From Streptomyces werraensis (GTDB lineage Bacteria > Actinomycetota > Actinomycetes > Streptomycetales > Streptomycetaceae), in assembly GCA_014656175.1 (NCBI GenBank), contig BNBX01000013.1, forward strand, positions 62,001 through 126,000: a DNA stretch of 64,000 bases, read 5' to 3'. This document shows, piece by piece, positions 41,508 to 50,355 of the stretch; positions within the stretch are counted from its first letter, which is position 1; each line of letters opens with the position of its first letter. The translations under genes and the position numbers were made by a program. The notes beneath the pieces were generated by a model. It saw only the letters and a list, made by a program, of their open reading frames with translations, made no database searches and was not told the DNA's origin.

Positions 41508-42620
41508 TCAGAAGCCCACGGACTGCAGCGCGCCCAGGCCGACGTCGGCGTAGGAGTGCTTGCCGTTGACGAAGATGTTGACGCCGTAGTAGTTGAACAG
41601 CCAGCAGGCGAAGGCGAGCAGGGCCAGGTAGGCGGCCTTGCGGCCCTTCCAGCCGGCGGTGGCGCGGGCGTGCAGGTAGCCGGCGTAGGCGACCCAGGTG
41701 ATGAAGGACCAGGTCTCCTTGGGGTCCCAGCCCCAGTAGCGGCCCCACGCGTCGCCGGCCCAGATGGCGCCCGCGATGATCGTGAACGTCCACAGCGGGA
41801 AGACGGCCGCGTTGACGCGGTAGGCGAACTTGTCCAGCGAGGCCGCCGCGGGCAGCCGCTCCAGGAAGGACGTGGCGAAGCTGCCCGGCTTGCCGCCGCC
41901 GGCCAGCTTGTTCTCGTACGAGTCCTTGAAGAGGTACATGACCGTCGTGAAGGCGCCGACGTAGAACACCGCGCCGCACAGGATCGCCGTGGAGACGTGG
42001 ATGTACAGCCAGTACGAGTGCAGGGCGGGAACCAGCTGGTCGCTGGCGGTGTACAGAACGGTGACGGCGAGACCGAGGTCGAGGAGGACCGACGTGGTGA
42101 GGAACAGGCCGAGCCAGCGCACGTTCTTCTTCAGCGCCAGCAGCAGGAGGTACACGCCCACCGCGGTCGTGGAGAAGGTGATGTTGAACTCGTACATGTT
42201 GCCCCACGGCGCCCGCTCCACGGACAGCGCGCGGGTGAGCACCCCGCCGAACGCCAGCGCGAACGCGAGCACGGTGAGGGAGATGGCGATACGCCCGTAG
42301 AGGTCGCCCTGCTCGTCGCCGCCGTGCGCGCCGGGGCCGTCCGGCACGTCGCGCGAGCCGGACGCGGCGCGGACCGTGACCTTCGGCCGCTCCAGCACGG
42401 CGGTGCCGCCGCCCTGCTTCACGGTCACGGCGGGCGCCGTGCCCGTCGTCGCCTTCTTCGGGGTGAGCGCGGCCGCCGTGCGGGCGACCTTGCTGCGGCT
42501 GCCGAAGAGCCACTCGGCGATGTACGCGAAGAAAGCGAGGGTGTAGACCGCCATCGCGGAGTAGATCAGCACGTTGCTGATCTCCGCGAGGTTCTCGTTG
42601 GTCGCGGCGGCGAGAGTCAC
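41508..42620 (-). CDS. ccsB: Cytochrome c biogenesis protein CcsB (ResC/CcsA type)
   Basis: A 370-aa integral membrane protein, the haem-handling half of the system II cytochrome c synthase. It has about eight hydrophobic helices and the tryptophan-rich haem motif WGRYWGWDPKETWSFITWV. Histidines in SYWLYIHVS and before the motif fit external haem ligands. A variable polar segment follows the first helix at about 45-105. Its GTG start overlaps the resB stop, and the two proteins work as a complex. Confidence 0.92.
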   Translation of the reverse strand: MTLAAATNENLAEISNVLIYSAMAVYTLAFFAYIAEWLFGSRSKVARTAAALTPKKATTGTAPAVTVKQGGGTAVLERPKVTVRAASGSRDVPDGPGAHGGDEQGDLYGRIAISLTVLAFALAFGGVLTRALSVERAPWGNMYEFNITFSTTAVGVYLLLLALKKNVRWLGLFLTTSVLLDLGLAVTVLYTASDQLVPALHSYWLYIHVSTAILCGAVFYVGAFTTVMYLFKDSYENKLAGGGKPGSFATSFLERLPAAASLDKFAYRVNAAVFPLWTFTIIAGAIWAGDAWGRYWGWDPKETWSFITWVAYAGYLHARATAGWKGRKAAYLALLAFACWLFNYYGVNIFVNGKHSYADVGLGALQSVGF

Positions 42621-44410
42621 TGCTGCTCAGCCCCTTCGGCAGGCACGGCTTGAGAGTCGGGGTCGGTGGAGGTGGTGGTTCGGGACGCGGCAGGCGTTCC
42701 GGGGTCTTCGGGGGGTGCGGCGTCCGGCTCCGCCGTGCCGTCCGGTCCGGCGTCCGGCGCGCCGGGCGCCCGCTCGTAGAGGATCGCGGCGAGGTCGCCG
42801 AGCTCCTCGGGCACCTTCGCGGACTCGCTGCGCCCGAGGCCCGCCATCTCGACGACGGTCACGCCGTCGTCGCCGCGCACCGCGCGCACCCACACGCGGC
42901 GCCGCTGGACGAACAGGGAGGCGGCCAGCCCGCCGATCGCGGTGAGGGCGCCGCCGAGCGCCCAGCCGCCGCCCGGCTCCTGGACGACCTGGAAGCCGGC
43001 CCACTCCTTGATGTCCTTCTCGAAGGTGATCGAGCCGGCGCCGCCGGGGAGCGTCATGGTCTCGCCGGGGGTGAGCAGCTTCTTCAGCAGCTCCCCGTCG
43101 GCGTCCTTGAACTCCTTCATCTTCGTCTTGTCCATCTGGTACACGCTCTGCGGAATGCCGGAGTCGGCCTTCAGGTCGCCGTGGTAGGCGTTGAGCGCGA
43201 GCACCGGGTAGTCCAGCGCCGGGAACTGGGAGAGCATCGTGCCGCTCGCGGACCCGCCGAAGGTCGGCACGAAGAAGGCCTGGAAGCCGAGCTGCTCCTT
43301 CTTGCCCTGCGGGTTGCGGTAGCCGTCGAGGACCTTGACGACGCCGTTGGAGGTGACGTTGTTGTCGAGCGGGAGCAGCGGCACGGCGTCCTGGTAGACG
43401 ATCTTCCCCTTGCCGTCGCGGACGGTCACGACGGGCGCGTAGCCGTGGCTGACGAGGTAGACCTTGGCGTCGCCGATCTCCAGCGGCTTGTTCACCTTGA
43501 TGACGGCGTTCTTCTCCTCGCCGTCGGCGCCCTCGGTGTACGTCACCTCGGTCTCGTAGGTGCGCGGGGTGCCGCGGTTGGGGCCGGAGCGCTCGTAGGT
43601 GCCGGTGAACTCCTTGACGTCGAAGCTGAACGGCTCCAGGTCGTCGTTGGTGAAGAGGTTGCCGGACTTGAAGTCGTCGTACTGGGTGAGCGTGTTGGAG
43701 AAGCCGTCGCCCTCGACGACGATCTTGTTGCCCTCGGACTTGAAGAGCTGGCCCCAGGCGAACGCGATCAGCATGACGATCAGCGCGAGATGGAACGCCA
43801 GGTTGCCGAGCTCGCGCAGGTAGCCCTTCTCGGCGGCGACGGCGTCCCCGGCCACGTGGGCGCGGAAGCGGCGCTTCCTCAGCAGCGTGAGGGCGGCCTC
43901 GCGGACCTCCTCGGGGCCGGCCGAGGTGCGCCAGGTGGTGTGCGCGGGCAGCCGGGTCAGCCGGCGGGGCGCGCCCGGCGGGCGGCCGCGCAGCTGGCCG
44001 ACGAACTGCCAGGTGCGGGGCACGATGCAGCCGATGAGGGAGACGAACAGCAGGATGTAGATCGCGGAGAACCACACCGAGCTGTAGACGTGGAACAGGC
44101 CGAGCTTGTCGTAGACGGGTGCGAGGACGTCGTGCCGTTCACGGAAGTCCGCGACCCGCGTTTCGTCGATGCCGGTCTGCGGGATGAGCGAGCCGGGGAT
44201 CGCGGCGAGCGACAGCAGCAGCAGGAGCAGCAGCGCCACCCGCATGGAGGTGAGCTGCCGCCAGAACCAGCGGGCCCAGCCGATCACGCCGAGGGCGGGC
44301 AGGTTGGGCGAGGGGGCGTCCTCCACGGGGGCGGTGGACAGCTGGGAGCCGGCGGCGCCGAGGTCCTGGTCGTCACCGGTCTTCGTGTTGTCCGTCGTGG
44401 TGTCGCTCAT
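42617..44410 (-). CDS. resB: Cytochrome c biogenesis protein ResB
   Basis: A 597-aa membrane protein and partner of CcsB in attaching haem to apocytochrome c outside the cell. Helices lie at about 55-75 (ALLLLLLLSLAAIPGSLI), 115-135, 210-230 and near 510. Between the third and fourth is the large external ResB domain, about 270 residues. The tail is rich in alanine, proline and acidic residues. It follows ccdA by four bases. Confidence 0.92.
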   Translation of the reverse strand: MSDTTTDNTKTGDDQDLGAAGSQLSTAPVEDAPSPNLPALGVIGWARWFWRQLTSMRVALLLLLLLSLAAIPGSLIPQTGIDETRVADFRERHDVLAPVYDKLGLFHVYSSVWFSAIYILLFVSLIGCIVPRTWQFVGQLRGRPPGAPRRLTRLPAHTTWRTSAGPEEVREAALTLLRKRRFRAHVAGDAVAAEKGYLRELGNLAFHLALIVMLIAFAWGQLFKSEGNKIVVEGDGFSNTLTQYDDFKSGNLFTNDDLEPFSFDVKEFTGTYERSGPNRGTPRTYETEVTYTEGADGEEKNAVIKVNKPLEIGDAKVYLVSHGYAPVVTVRDGKGKIVYQDAVPLLPLDNNVTSNGVVKVLDGYRNPQGKKEQLGFQAFFVPTFGGSASGTMLSQFPALDYPVLALNAYHGDLKADSGIPQSVYQMDKTKMKEFKDADGELLKKLLTPGETMTLPGGAGSITFEKDIKEWAGFQVVQEPGGGWALGGALTAIGGLAASLFVQRRRVWVRAVRGDDGVTVVEMAGLGRSESAKVPEELGDLAAILYERAPGAPDAGPDGTAEPDAAPPEDPGTPAASRTTTSTDPDSQAVPAEGAEQQ

Positions 44411-44414
44411 CGGG

Positions 44415-45188
44415 TCAGATCCCCACCGTGAAGCCGTTGGACCAGGTCTGCATCTCCGCCACGAGGGTGTCCCACGCGCCGGTCAGCAGCAGCACGCCGG
44501 TCGCGATCATCATCGTGCCGCCGATGCGCAGCACCCAGACGTAGTGCCGCTTGACCCAGCCGAAGGCGCCGAGCGCCTTGCGGAAGGCCACGGCGGCGAG
44601 CACGAAGGGCACGCCCAGTCCGAGACAGTACGCGACGGTCAGCACCGCGCCCCGTCCGGCGCTCTCCTGTTGCGCGGACAGGGTGAGGACGGAGGCGAGG
44701 GTGGGCCCGATGCAGGGGGTCCAGCCGATGCCGAAGAGGGCGCCGAGCACGGGCGCGCCGACCAGACCGGTGGCGGGGCGCCTGTGGAAGCGGAACTCCC
44801 GCTGGGTGAGCCAGGGCATCAGGCCCATGAAGAAGACGCCCATGAGGATCATGAAGACGCCGAGCACCTTGGACAGCACGCCCGACTGTTCCTGGAGCGT
44901 CTGCCCGAAGTAGCCGAAGAAGGCGCCGCCCGAGACGAACACGACGGTGAAGCCGAGGACGAACAGAGAGGCGCCGGCGACCATCCGGCCGCGCCGGGCC
45001 TCGGCCAGGTCGGTGCCGGAGACGCCGGTGACGTAGGAGAGGTAGCCGGGGACGAGCGGCAGGACGCAGGGCGAGAAGAAGGAGACCAGTCCGCCGAGCA
45101 CGGCGATGGGCAGGGCCACCAGCAGGGCGCCGTTGAGCACCGTGCCGTTGTAGCCCGTCTCCGCGGCGAGCGTGTGCAGGGCCGTCAC
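44415..45188 (-). CDS. ccdA: CcdA-type thiol-disulfide membrane transporter
   Basis: A 257-aa membrane protein with six helices. Two conserved cysteines lie in SFFSPCVLPLVPGYLSYVTG and FGIGWTPCIGPTLAS, and carry electrons across the membrane to the external thioredoxin-like protein. The length is normal for CcdA. It lies one base after the TlpA-like gene and upstream of resB, so the whole set is one operon for cytochrome c maturation. Confidence 0.93.
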   Translation of the reverse strand: MTALHTLAAETGYNGTVLNGALLVALPIAVLGGLVSFFSPCVLPLVPGYLSYVTGVSGTDLAEARRGRMVAGASLFVLGFTVVFVSGGAFFGYFGQTLQEQSGVLSKVLGVFMILMGVFFMGLMPWLTQREFRFHRRPATGLVGAPVLGALFGIGWTPCIGPTLASVLTLSAQQESAGRGAVLTVAYCLGLGVPFVLAAVAFRKALGAFGWVKRHYVWVLRIGGTMMIATGVLLLTGAWDTLVAEMQTWSNGFTVGI

Positions 45189-45189
45189 G

Positions 45190-45849
45190 TCACTTCTCCG
45201 CGACGACCGGTTCGAGCATCTTCCGCAGCCGTTCCTCGTCGAGGGCGGTCAGCGAGCGGGCGGCGACCCGGCCCTCCCGGTCCAGCACCAGGGTGGAGGG
45301 GATGGCCTGCGGGTTGAGCGTGCCCTTCTCGAAGCGGAGCATCAGCTTGCCCGTGGGGTCGTACAGGCTCGGGTAGGTGATGCCGAAGTCCTTCTCGAAG
45401 GCGAGCGCGGCGGTGGTGCTGCCGTCGCGGGTGTTGATGCCGACGAACTGGACGTCCTTGCCCTCGTACTCCTTCGACACCTTCGCGAAGTACTTGGCCT
45501 CCGCGCGGCACGGGTTGCACCAGGAGCCCCAGACGTTGAGGACGACGACCTTGCCCTTGTAGTCGCCGACGTCGAGCTGCTCGCCCTCGAGGGTCTTCCC
45601 GGACAGGTCGGGAGCGGCGACGCGCTTGCCCGCGGGGACGGTGGAGATGCCGTCGGTGCCGGTGACGAAGCCGGTGTCGCCGCCACCGCCGGAGGTGCCC
45701 CCGTCACCGCAGGCGGTGAGGAGCAGTGCGGCCGCGGCGGCGCCGGCGGCCAGGGCGGCACGACGGCGGGCACGCACGGCACGGGCGGCGCGGTACGAGC
45801 TCTGCGCGGCTCGGTTCGAGCGCTGGGGGGCGCGGCTGGCGGCACTCAT
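45190..45849 (-). CDS. TlpA/ResA-type thioredoxin-like lipoprotein
   Basis: A 219-aa exported protein. A basic N-terminus precedes a hydrophobic stretch and the lipobox LLTACG at about 43-48, so it is anchored to the outer face of the membrane. The thioredoxin-like domain has the active site WCNPC near residue 110. It probably reduces the haem-binding cysteines of apocytochrome c, receiving electrons from CcdA. It is the first gene of the ccdA-resB-ccsB operon. Confidence 0.92.
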   Translation of the reverse strand: MSAASRAPQRSNRAAQSSYRAARAVRARRRAALAAGAAAAALLLTACGDGGTSGGGGDTGFVTGTDGISTVPAGKRVAAPDLSGKTLEGEQLDVGDYKGKVVVLNVWGSWCNPCRAEAKYFAKVSKEYEGKDVQFVGINTRDGSTTAALAFEKDFGITYPSLYDPTGKLMLRFEKGTLNPQAIPSTLVLDREGRVAARSLTALDEERLRKMLEPVVAEK

Positions 45850-45900
45850 GTGAAAAGTTTCGCATGTCCGTTCCGGGGATCTTGCGCACCCCCCTGCGCA

Positions 45901-45936
45901 CCCCGCCTCGGGCGGAAACCCGCATCTCAGGCGGGG
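45901..45936 (-). terminator. Weak hairpin at the end of the deacetylase-like gene
   Basis: AGGCGGGG (45929-45936) and CCCCGCCT (45901-45908) form a perfect 8-bp stem with a 20-base loop that overlaps the stop codon. There is no U-tract. Confidence 0.35.
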
Positions 45937-47228
45937 TCGGCGGCCCCGGTGGACGTGCTGCCTGCGAGGTCACGGGTGAACGCCTGCCAGCCGCCGGTGG
46001 GTTCCTGGCCGACGTCCAGGGTGCGCAGCCGGTCGAGCATCTGGGGCTTCTGCACGTCGAGCCAGTCGCAGAACTGCCGGAAGGAGACGATCCTCACGTC
46101 GCCGCCCTTCTCCTTCGCGCGCGCGATGTGTTTCAGGGCCTCCTCGACGGCGTCCATGTAGATGCCGCCGTTCCACTGCTCGAAGTGGTTGCCGACGAAG
46201 AAGGGTGCACGGTTTGTCTCGTATGCCCGCTGGAAGCCGGATATGTACGCCTGCGCCGACTGCCTCCGCCAGCCCGGGTAGTTGTGCGCCGGGGCGTTGG
46301 TGGAGTTGAGCGACTGGTTGGCGAGCATGTTGTAGTCCATCGAGAGGACCTCGAAAGACCGTCCGGGGAAAGGTATCTGCTGGAGCGGAAGGTCCCAGAT
46401 GCCCTGCTTCTTCGAGGGCCAGACCTGGCGTCCGCCGGGCGAGGAGGCGTCGTAGCGCCAGCCCAGCTCACGGGCGGTGGGCAGCAACTGGTCCTGCCCC
46501 AGCAGACAGGGGGTGCGGCCGCCGACCAGTTCCTTGTCGTAGTCGAACGGCAGGGGCTCCACGTCGGTCCACCCGGAGTTGGTGCGCCAGTTCTTCACGA
46601 ACGACTTCGCCTGCTCGATCTCGCTGCGCCACTGCTTCGGCGTCCAGTTGCCGACGCTGCCGGAGCCGGCGCAGAAGTGCCCGTTGAAGTGGGTGCCGAT
46701 CTCGTGGCCCTCGAGCCAGGCACGGCGCAGGTTCCGCAGCGTGTCCTTGATGTGCGCGTCGGTGAGGTAGCCGATGTCGGAGGCGCCGCGCGGGTTGTTC
46801 GGCGGGTCGTAGAGGCGCTTCTTCGACTCGGGGAGCAGATAGACCCCCGAGAGGAAGAACGTCATGGACGCGCCGTGCTCCTCGGCGAGGTCGAGGAAGC
46901 GCGGGAAGAGCCCGTTGCCGACCTCGCCGGCCCCGTCCCAGGAGAACACCACGAACTGCGGGGGCGTCTGACCCGGCTCCAGCGGCACGGGCCGCTCGGG
47001 CTGGTGGGGCTGCTTGCCGGTGAAGGAGGTGGAGCCGTCGCCGATCGGCCGGACCGTCGCGGTCGGCCTCGGCCCCGGCGAGGCGGTGCCCTCGCCGGCG
47101 CCCGGGCGGGAACCGCCGGCGGGGGCCGATCCGTCGGAGCCCGTGTGGCCGCCGCAGCCGGCCAAGGAGACGGCGGCAGCGGCCCCCGCGCCGAGCCCGA
47201 GCATTCCCCTGCGGGAGAGAGCGCGCAT
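45927..47228 (-). CDS. Polysaccharide-deacetylase-like Tat lipoprotein
   Basis: A 433-aa exported protein. SRRGMLGLGAGAAAAVSLAGCG has both the twin-arginine motif and a lipobox, so it should be exported folded by Tat and lipidated. The catalytic-like domain resembles NodB-type deacetylases: FVVFSWDGAGEVGNG carries the acidic residue and EIGTHFNGHFC the two histidines. The WDG variant and long length are unusual. The ATG at 47228 has GAAGGGGGA five bases upstream; an ATG six codons earlier has only a poor site. The substrate is unknown. Confidence 0.8.
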   Translation of the reverse strand: MRALSRRGMLGLGAGAAAAVSLAGCGGHTGSDGSAPAGGSRPGAGEGTASPGPRPTATVRPIGDGSTSFTGKQPHQPERPVPLEPGQTPPQFVVFSWDGAGEVGNGLFPRFLDLAEEHGASMTFFLSGVYLLPESKKRLYDPPNNPRGASDIGYLTDAHIKDTLRNLRRAWLEGHEIGTHFNGHFCAGSGSVGNWTPKQWRSEIEQAKSFVKNWRTNSGWTDVEPLPFDYDKELVGGRTPCLLGQDQLLPTARELGWRYDASSPGGRQVWPSKKQGIWDLPLQQIPFPGRSFEVLSMDYNMLANQSLNSTNAPAHNYPGWRRQSAQAYISGFQRAYETNRAPFFVGNHFEQWNGGIYMDAVEEALKHIARAKEKGGDVRIVSFRQFCDWLDVQKPQMLDRLRTLDVGQEPTGGWQAFTRDLAGSTSTGAADPA

Positions 47229-47327
47229 GGCGTCCCCCTTCGTCATGTCCCTGAGTGGTCACCCATTCAGAGGACTTGACGAAGAGGGAGGTTCCCGTCG
47301 GATGCGGAGGTTTCGCAACGAAACCCC

Positions 47328-47351
47328 GTGAGGACGGCGCACCGCCCTCAC
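47328..47351 (-). terminator. Hairpin after the histidine phosphatase gene
   Basis: GTGAGG (47328-47333) pairs with CCTCAC (47346-47351), then after one mismatch CGG (47335-47337) pairs with CCG (47342-47344) around CGCA. It lies seven bases beyond the stop codon on the minus strand and is followed by GGGGTTTCGTT. Confidence 0.55.
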
Positions 47352-47358
47352 ACCGGTG

Positions 47359-48051
47359 TCACGCGCCGTAGGCCTTGCCGGCGCCCTTCGCCGGCTTGGC
47401 GCCCGCCCGCAGATGCGCGGGCACCAGGTCGAGGGCGGGCTCGCTGTAGCCCACGGAGACGATCTTGTCGCCGCGGTAGGTGAACGTGGTCAGCGAGGCC
47501 AGGGTGCACTGGCGGCGGCGCGGGTCGTGCCACAGCCGGCGCTTCTCCACGTAGGACCGCACGATCCAGATCGGCAGCTGGTGGCTGACCAGCACCGCCT
47601 CGTGGCCGCGCGCCGCGTCCTTCGCCGACTCCAGCGCGCCCATCATGCGCACCACCTGGTCGACGTACGACTCGCCCCAGGACGGCTTGAACGGGTTGAC
47701 GACGTGCTTCCAGTTGGCCGGGCGGCGCAGCGCGCCGTCGCCGATGCCGAAGGTCTTGCCCTGGAAGACGTTCTCCGCCTCGATCAGCCGCCGGTCGGTG
47801 GCGATGTCCAGGCCGTGCGCCTTGGCGATGGGCTCCGCCGTCTCCTGCGCCCGCTCCAGCGGGGAGGCGCCGACATGCACGATGTCGCGCGGAGCCAGGT
47901 GCTCGGCGACCCGGTCGGCCATGCGCCGGCCCAGCTCGGAGAGGTGGTAGCCGGGCAGGCGGCCGTAGAGGACGCCGTCCGGGTTCTCGACCTCGCCGTG
48001 CCGCATCAGATGGACGACGGTGACGTCCTCGGGCTTCTTCTCGGGGCTCAC
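47359..48051 (-). CDS. Histidine phosphatase family protein
   Basis: A 230-aa enzyme of the phosphoglycerate-mutase-like superfamily. The catalytic motif is VHLMRHGEVENP and the second histidine is in AVLVSHQLPIW; SPLERAQETAEPIA provides the phosphate-binding arginine. The substrate is not defined. The GTG at 48051 overlaps the hemL stop (GTGA), so the two genes are translated together. The frame is open far upstream only as a shadow of hemL. Confidence 0.9.
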   Translation of the reverse strand: MSPEKKPEDVTVVHLMRHGEVENPDGVLYGRLPGYHLSELGRRMADRVAEHLAPRDIVHVGASPLERAQETAEPIAKAHGLDIATDRRLIEAENVFQGKTFGIGDGALRRPANWKHVVNPFKPSWGESYVDQVVRMMGALESAKDAARGHEAVLVSHQLPIWIVRSYVEKRRLWHDPRRRQCTLASLTTFTYRGDKIVSVGYSEPALDLVPAHLRAGAKPAKGAGKAYGA

Positions 48052-49364
48052 GCGGTGGCCTCCGCCGCTGCTCGGGCCGCCGCCGGGAGGGCGTCGGCGA
48101 TGCGCTGGACGGCCCGCTCGTCGTGGGCCGTGGACACGAACCAGGACTCGAAGGACGACGGCGGCAGGTAGACGCCGTTCGCCAGCAGCGAGTGGAAGAA
48201 CGCGGTGAAGCGGAACGACTCCTGCTTCTTGGCGTCCTCGTAGTCGCGGACCGGGTTCTCCGTGAAGAAGACGGAGAACATGTTGGAGGCGTTCTGCAGC
48301 GTGTGCGCGACGCCCTCCTTGGTCAGCGCCTCGGTGACGAGGGACCGGATCTGCGCGGACACCGCGTCCACCTTCTCGTACGCGGCGTCGTCGAGCAGCC
48401 GCAGCTGGGCGAGCCCGGCGGCCGTGGCGACCGGGTTGCCGGAGAGGGTGCCCGCCTGGTAGACGGGGCCGGCCGGGGCGAGGTGCGCCATGACGTCGGC
48501 GCGCCCGCCGAACGCGGCGGCCGGGAAGCCGCCGCCCATGACCTTGCCGAAGGTCATCAGGTCGGGCCGTACCCCGTCGACGCCGTACCAGCCGGCGCGG
48601 CTCGTACGGAAGCCGGTCATCACCTCGTCGGAGATGTACAGCGCGCCGTTCGCGGCGCACGCGTCCTTCAGGCCCTGGTTGAAGCCGGGAAGCGGCGGGA
48701 CGACGCCCATGTTGCCCGGGGACGCCTCGGTGATCACACAGGCGATCTCGCCCGGGTGCGCGGCGAACGCCGCGTGCACGGCGTCCAGGTCGTTGTACGG
48801 CAGCACGATGGTGTCGCCGGCCTGCGCACCGGTGACGCCCGGGGTGTCGGGCAGCGCGAAGGTCGCCACGCCGGAGCCGGCGGAGGCGAGCAGCGAGTCG
48901 ACGTGCCCGTGGTAGCAGCCCGCGAACTTGACCACCTTGGTGCGCTGCGTGAAGCCGCGGGCGAGCCGGATCGCCGACATGGTGGCCTCGGTGCCGCTGG
49001 ACACCAGCCGCACCTGCTCCAGCGGCTCGATCCGGGCGACCATCTCCTCGGCGAGCGCGACCTCGCCCTCACCGGGCGTGCCGAAGGAGGTGCCGCGCGC
49101 GACGGCCTCCTGCACGGCGGCGATCACGTCGGGGTGCGCGTGCCCGAGGATCATCGGCCCCCAGGAGCACACCAGGTCGACGTACTCGCGCCCGTCGGAG
49201 TCCGTCAGGTAGGGCCCGGAGCCGGAGACCATGAACCGGGGCGTGCCGCCGACGGCGCGGAAGGCACGCACCGGTGAGTTCACGCCACCGGGAGTGACGG
49301 CCGCGGCACGATCGAACAGCGCCTGCGAGGCTGGGGCTTCGTACGAATATGGCAGTTCGCTCAT
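48048..49364 (-). CDS. hemL: Glutamate-1-semialdehyde 2,1-aminomutase HemL
   Basis: A 438-aa PLP enzyme that converts glutamate-1-semialdehyde to 5-aminolevulinate, the second committed step of C5-pathway tetrapyrrole synthesis. The PLP lysine is in DLMTFGKVMGGGFPAAAFGG. SSGTEATMSAIRLAR and GCYHGHVDSLL are further family motifs. The length is typical. Haem supply next to the cytochrome c assembly operon is a sensible functional grouping. Confidence 0.95.
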   Translation of the reverse strand: MSELPYSYEAPASQALFDRAAAVTPGGVNSPVRAFRAVGGTPRFMVSGSGPYLTDSDGREYVDLVCSWGPMILGHAHPDVIAAVQEAVARGTSFGTPGEGEVALAEEMVARIEPLEQVRLVSSGTEATMSAIRLARGFTQRTKVVKFAGCYHGHVDSLLASAGSGVATFALPDTPGVTGAQAGDTIVLPYNDLDAVHAAFAAHPGEIACVITEASPGNMGVVPPLPGFNQGLKDACAANGALYISDEVMTGFRTSRAGWYGVDGVRPDLMTFGKVMGGGFPAAAFGGRADVMAHLAPAGPVYQAGTLSGNPVATAAGLAQLRLLDDAAYEKVDAVSAQIRSLVTEALTKEGVAHTLQNASNMFSVFFTENPVRDYEDAKKQESFRFTAFFHSLLANGVYLPPSSFESWFVSTAHDERAVQRIADALPAAARAAAEATA

Positions 49365-49868
49365 GACCTGCGACTTCTCCGACCTTTTCCGACGTCCCGG
49401 GTATCTCGCCGGGCTGCGGCTGCTGTGACTCGTTTCAGGGTAGGCCAGGGGTCCGCCGCGGCGTCCGCGCCCCGACGACCTGCCGATCCGGGCCCCGGAC
49501 CGGCCGTGATCTGCGAAACTGACCCCTGGTGCGCACAGCTCGCACGGCAGGGGCGGCCGGGGCCCGCGAAGATGTCGCGGACGGATGTTTCACCGCACGT
49601 TTCGGCGGGCGGCCGTGGGGGAGGTCACTGTCACGATGATCGGGTTGCGCGGCGGGGGCCACGCGTCCTAGAAAAGCAGTCGGGTGGAGATATGCATCGC
49701 GGTGGCGGACTGGGCGAGGGGACCGACGACCTGGGTCCTCGACGTGCCCGGCGGGGAAGGCACCGACGCGAAGCGGAGGAATCGGATCAGACGCGTCGTG
49801 CACACGGCGAGCCGGAGCGGATCGGCCCTCTGAACGGGGCGGGGAGCAGGAATGGTGGTCGGGTGGGG
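49365..49868. other. Gap between hemL and the conserved hypothetical gene
   Basis: About 500 bases. The left part carries the hemL promoter area. A candidate plus-strand promoter is TTGCGC (49645-49650) with TAGAAA (49669-49674), spacer 18. Just after it, GGTGGAG precedes an ATG at 49692 that is in frame with the next gene, so an N-terminally extended form is possible. No separate gene is supported. Confidence 0.45.
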
Positions 49869-50300
49869 GTGACGTACAAGTACTTCGGTGCGCCGGACGG
49901 CGCCACCGCCGCCCGCGTCCCGATCTCCATGCGTCCCGAAGAGCTCGGCGGGGACGAGCTGGGCATGGGCGGCATGTTCACCAAGATCAAGCCGGAGACC
50001 ATGGCCGCGATGGTGCTCACGGGCATCGAGGGCGTCCCCCTGCACAAGGTGCCGCCGCTCGAGCTGGTCGTCCTGCACCCGGACTACGCGGTCGTGAAGC
50101 TGCCCATGACGGTGGTGGACCCCCTGCGGGACATAGGCGAGGAAGCGGTCGGCGCCGCCGCCTTCATCTGGTCGACGGTCCCGGACCGCGGCGGCCCGCG
50201 CGACGCGTTCAACGTCTACCAGCTGCTGCACGAGTGGCAGGACTTCAGCCACCGGCTGCATGAGGCGGGGCATCAGCCGTACTGCCTGGTGTGGCCGTGA
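49869..50300 (+). CDS. Conserved hypothetical protein
   Basis: A 143-aa soluble protein (VTYKYFGAPDGATAARVPISMRPEELGG onward) with a mixed alpha/beta pattern and no signal or membrane helix. I recall similar short proteins in other streptomycetes but no assigned function. The GTG at 49869 marks where globular sequence begins. The in-frame ATG at 49692, with a good ribosome binding site, would add 59 polar residues rich in R, G and E. The gene stands alone and ends at a strong terminator. Confidence 0.75.
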   Translation: MTYKYFGAPDGATAARVPISMRPEELGGDELGMGGMFTKIKPETMAAMVLTGIEGVPLHKVPPLELVVLHPDYAVVKLPMTVVDPLRDIGEEAVGAAAFIWSTVPDRGGPRDAFNVYQLLHEWQDFSHRLHEAGHQPYCLVWP

Positions 50301-50320
50301 CCTTGACGGATCGGTGAGGA

Positions 50321-50348
50321 GGGGCGGGTTCTCGGAACCCGCCCCTTT
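50321..50348. terminator. Perfect 11-bp hairpin between convergent genes
   Basis: GGGGCGGGTTC (50321-50331) and GAACCCGCCCC (50335-50345) form a perfect stem with a 3-base loop, followed by TTT on the plus strand. It lies 20 bases after one gene and eight bases before the end of the opposite one, so it probably serves both. Confidence 0.85.
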
Positions 50349-50355
50349 CCCGTGT

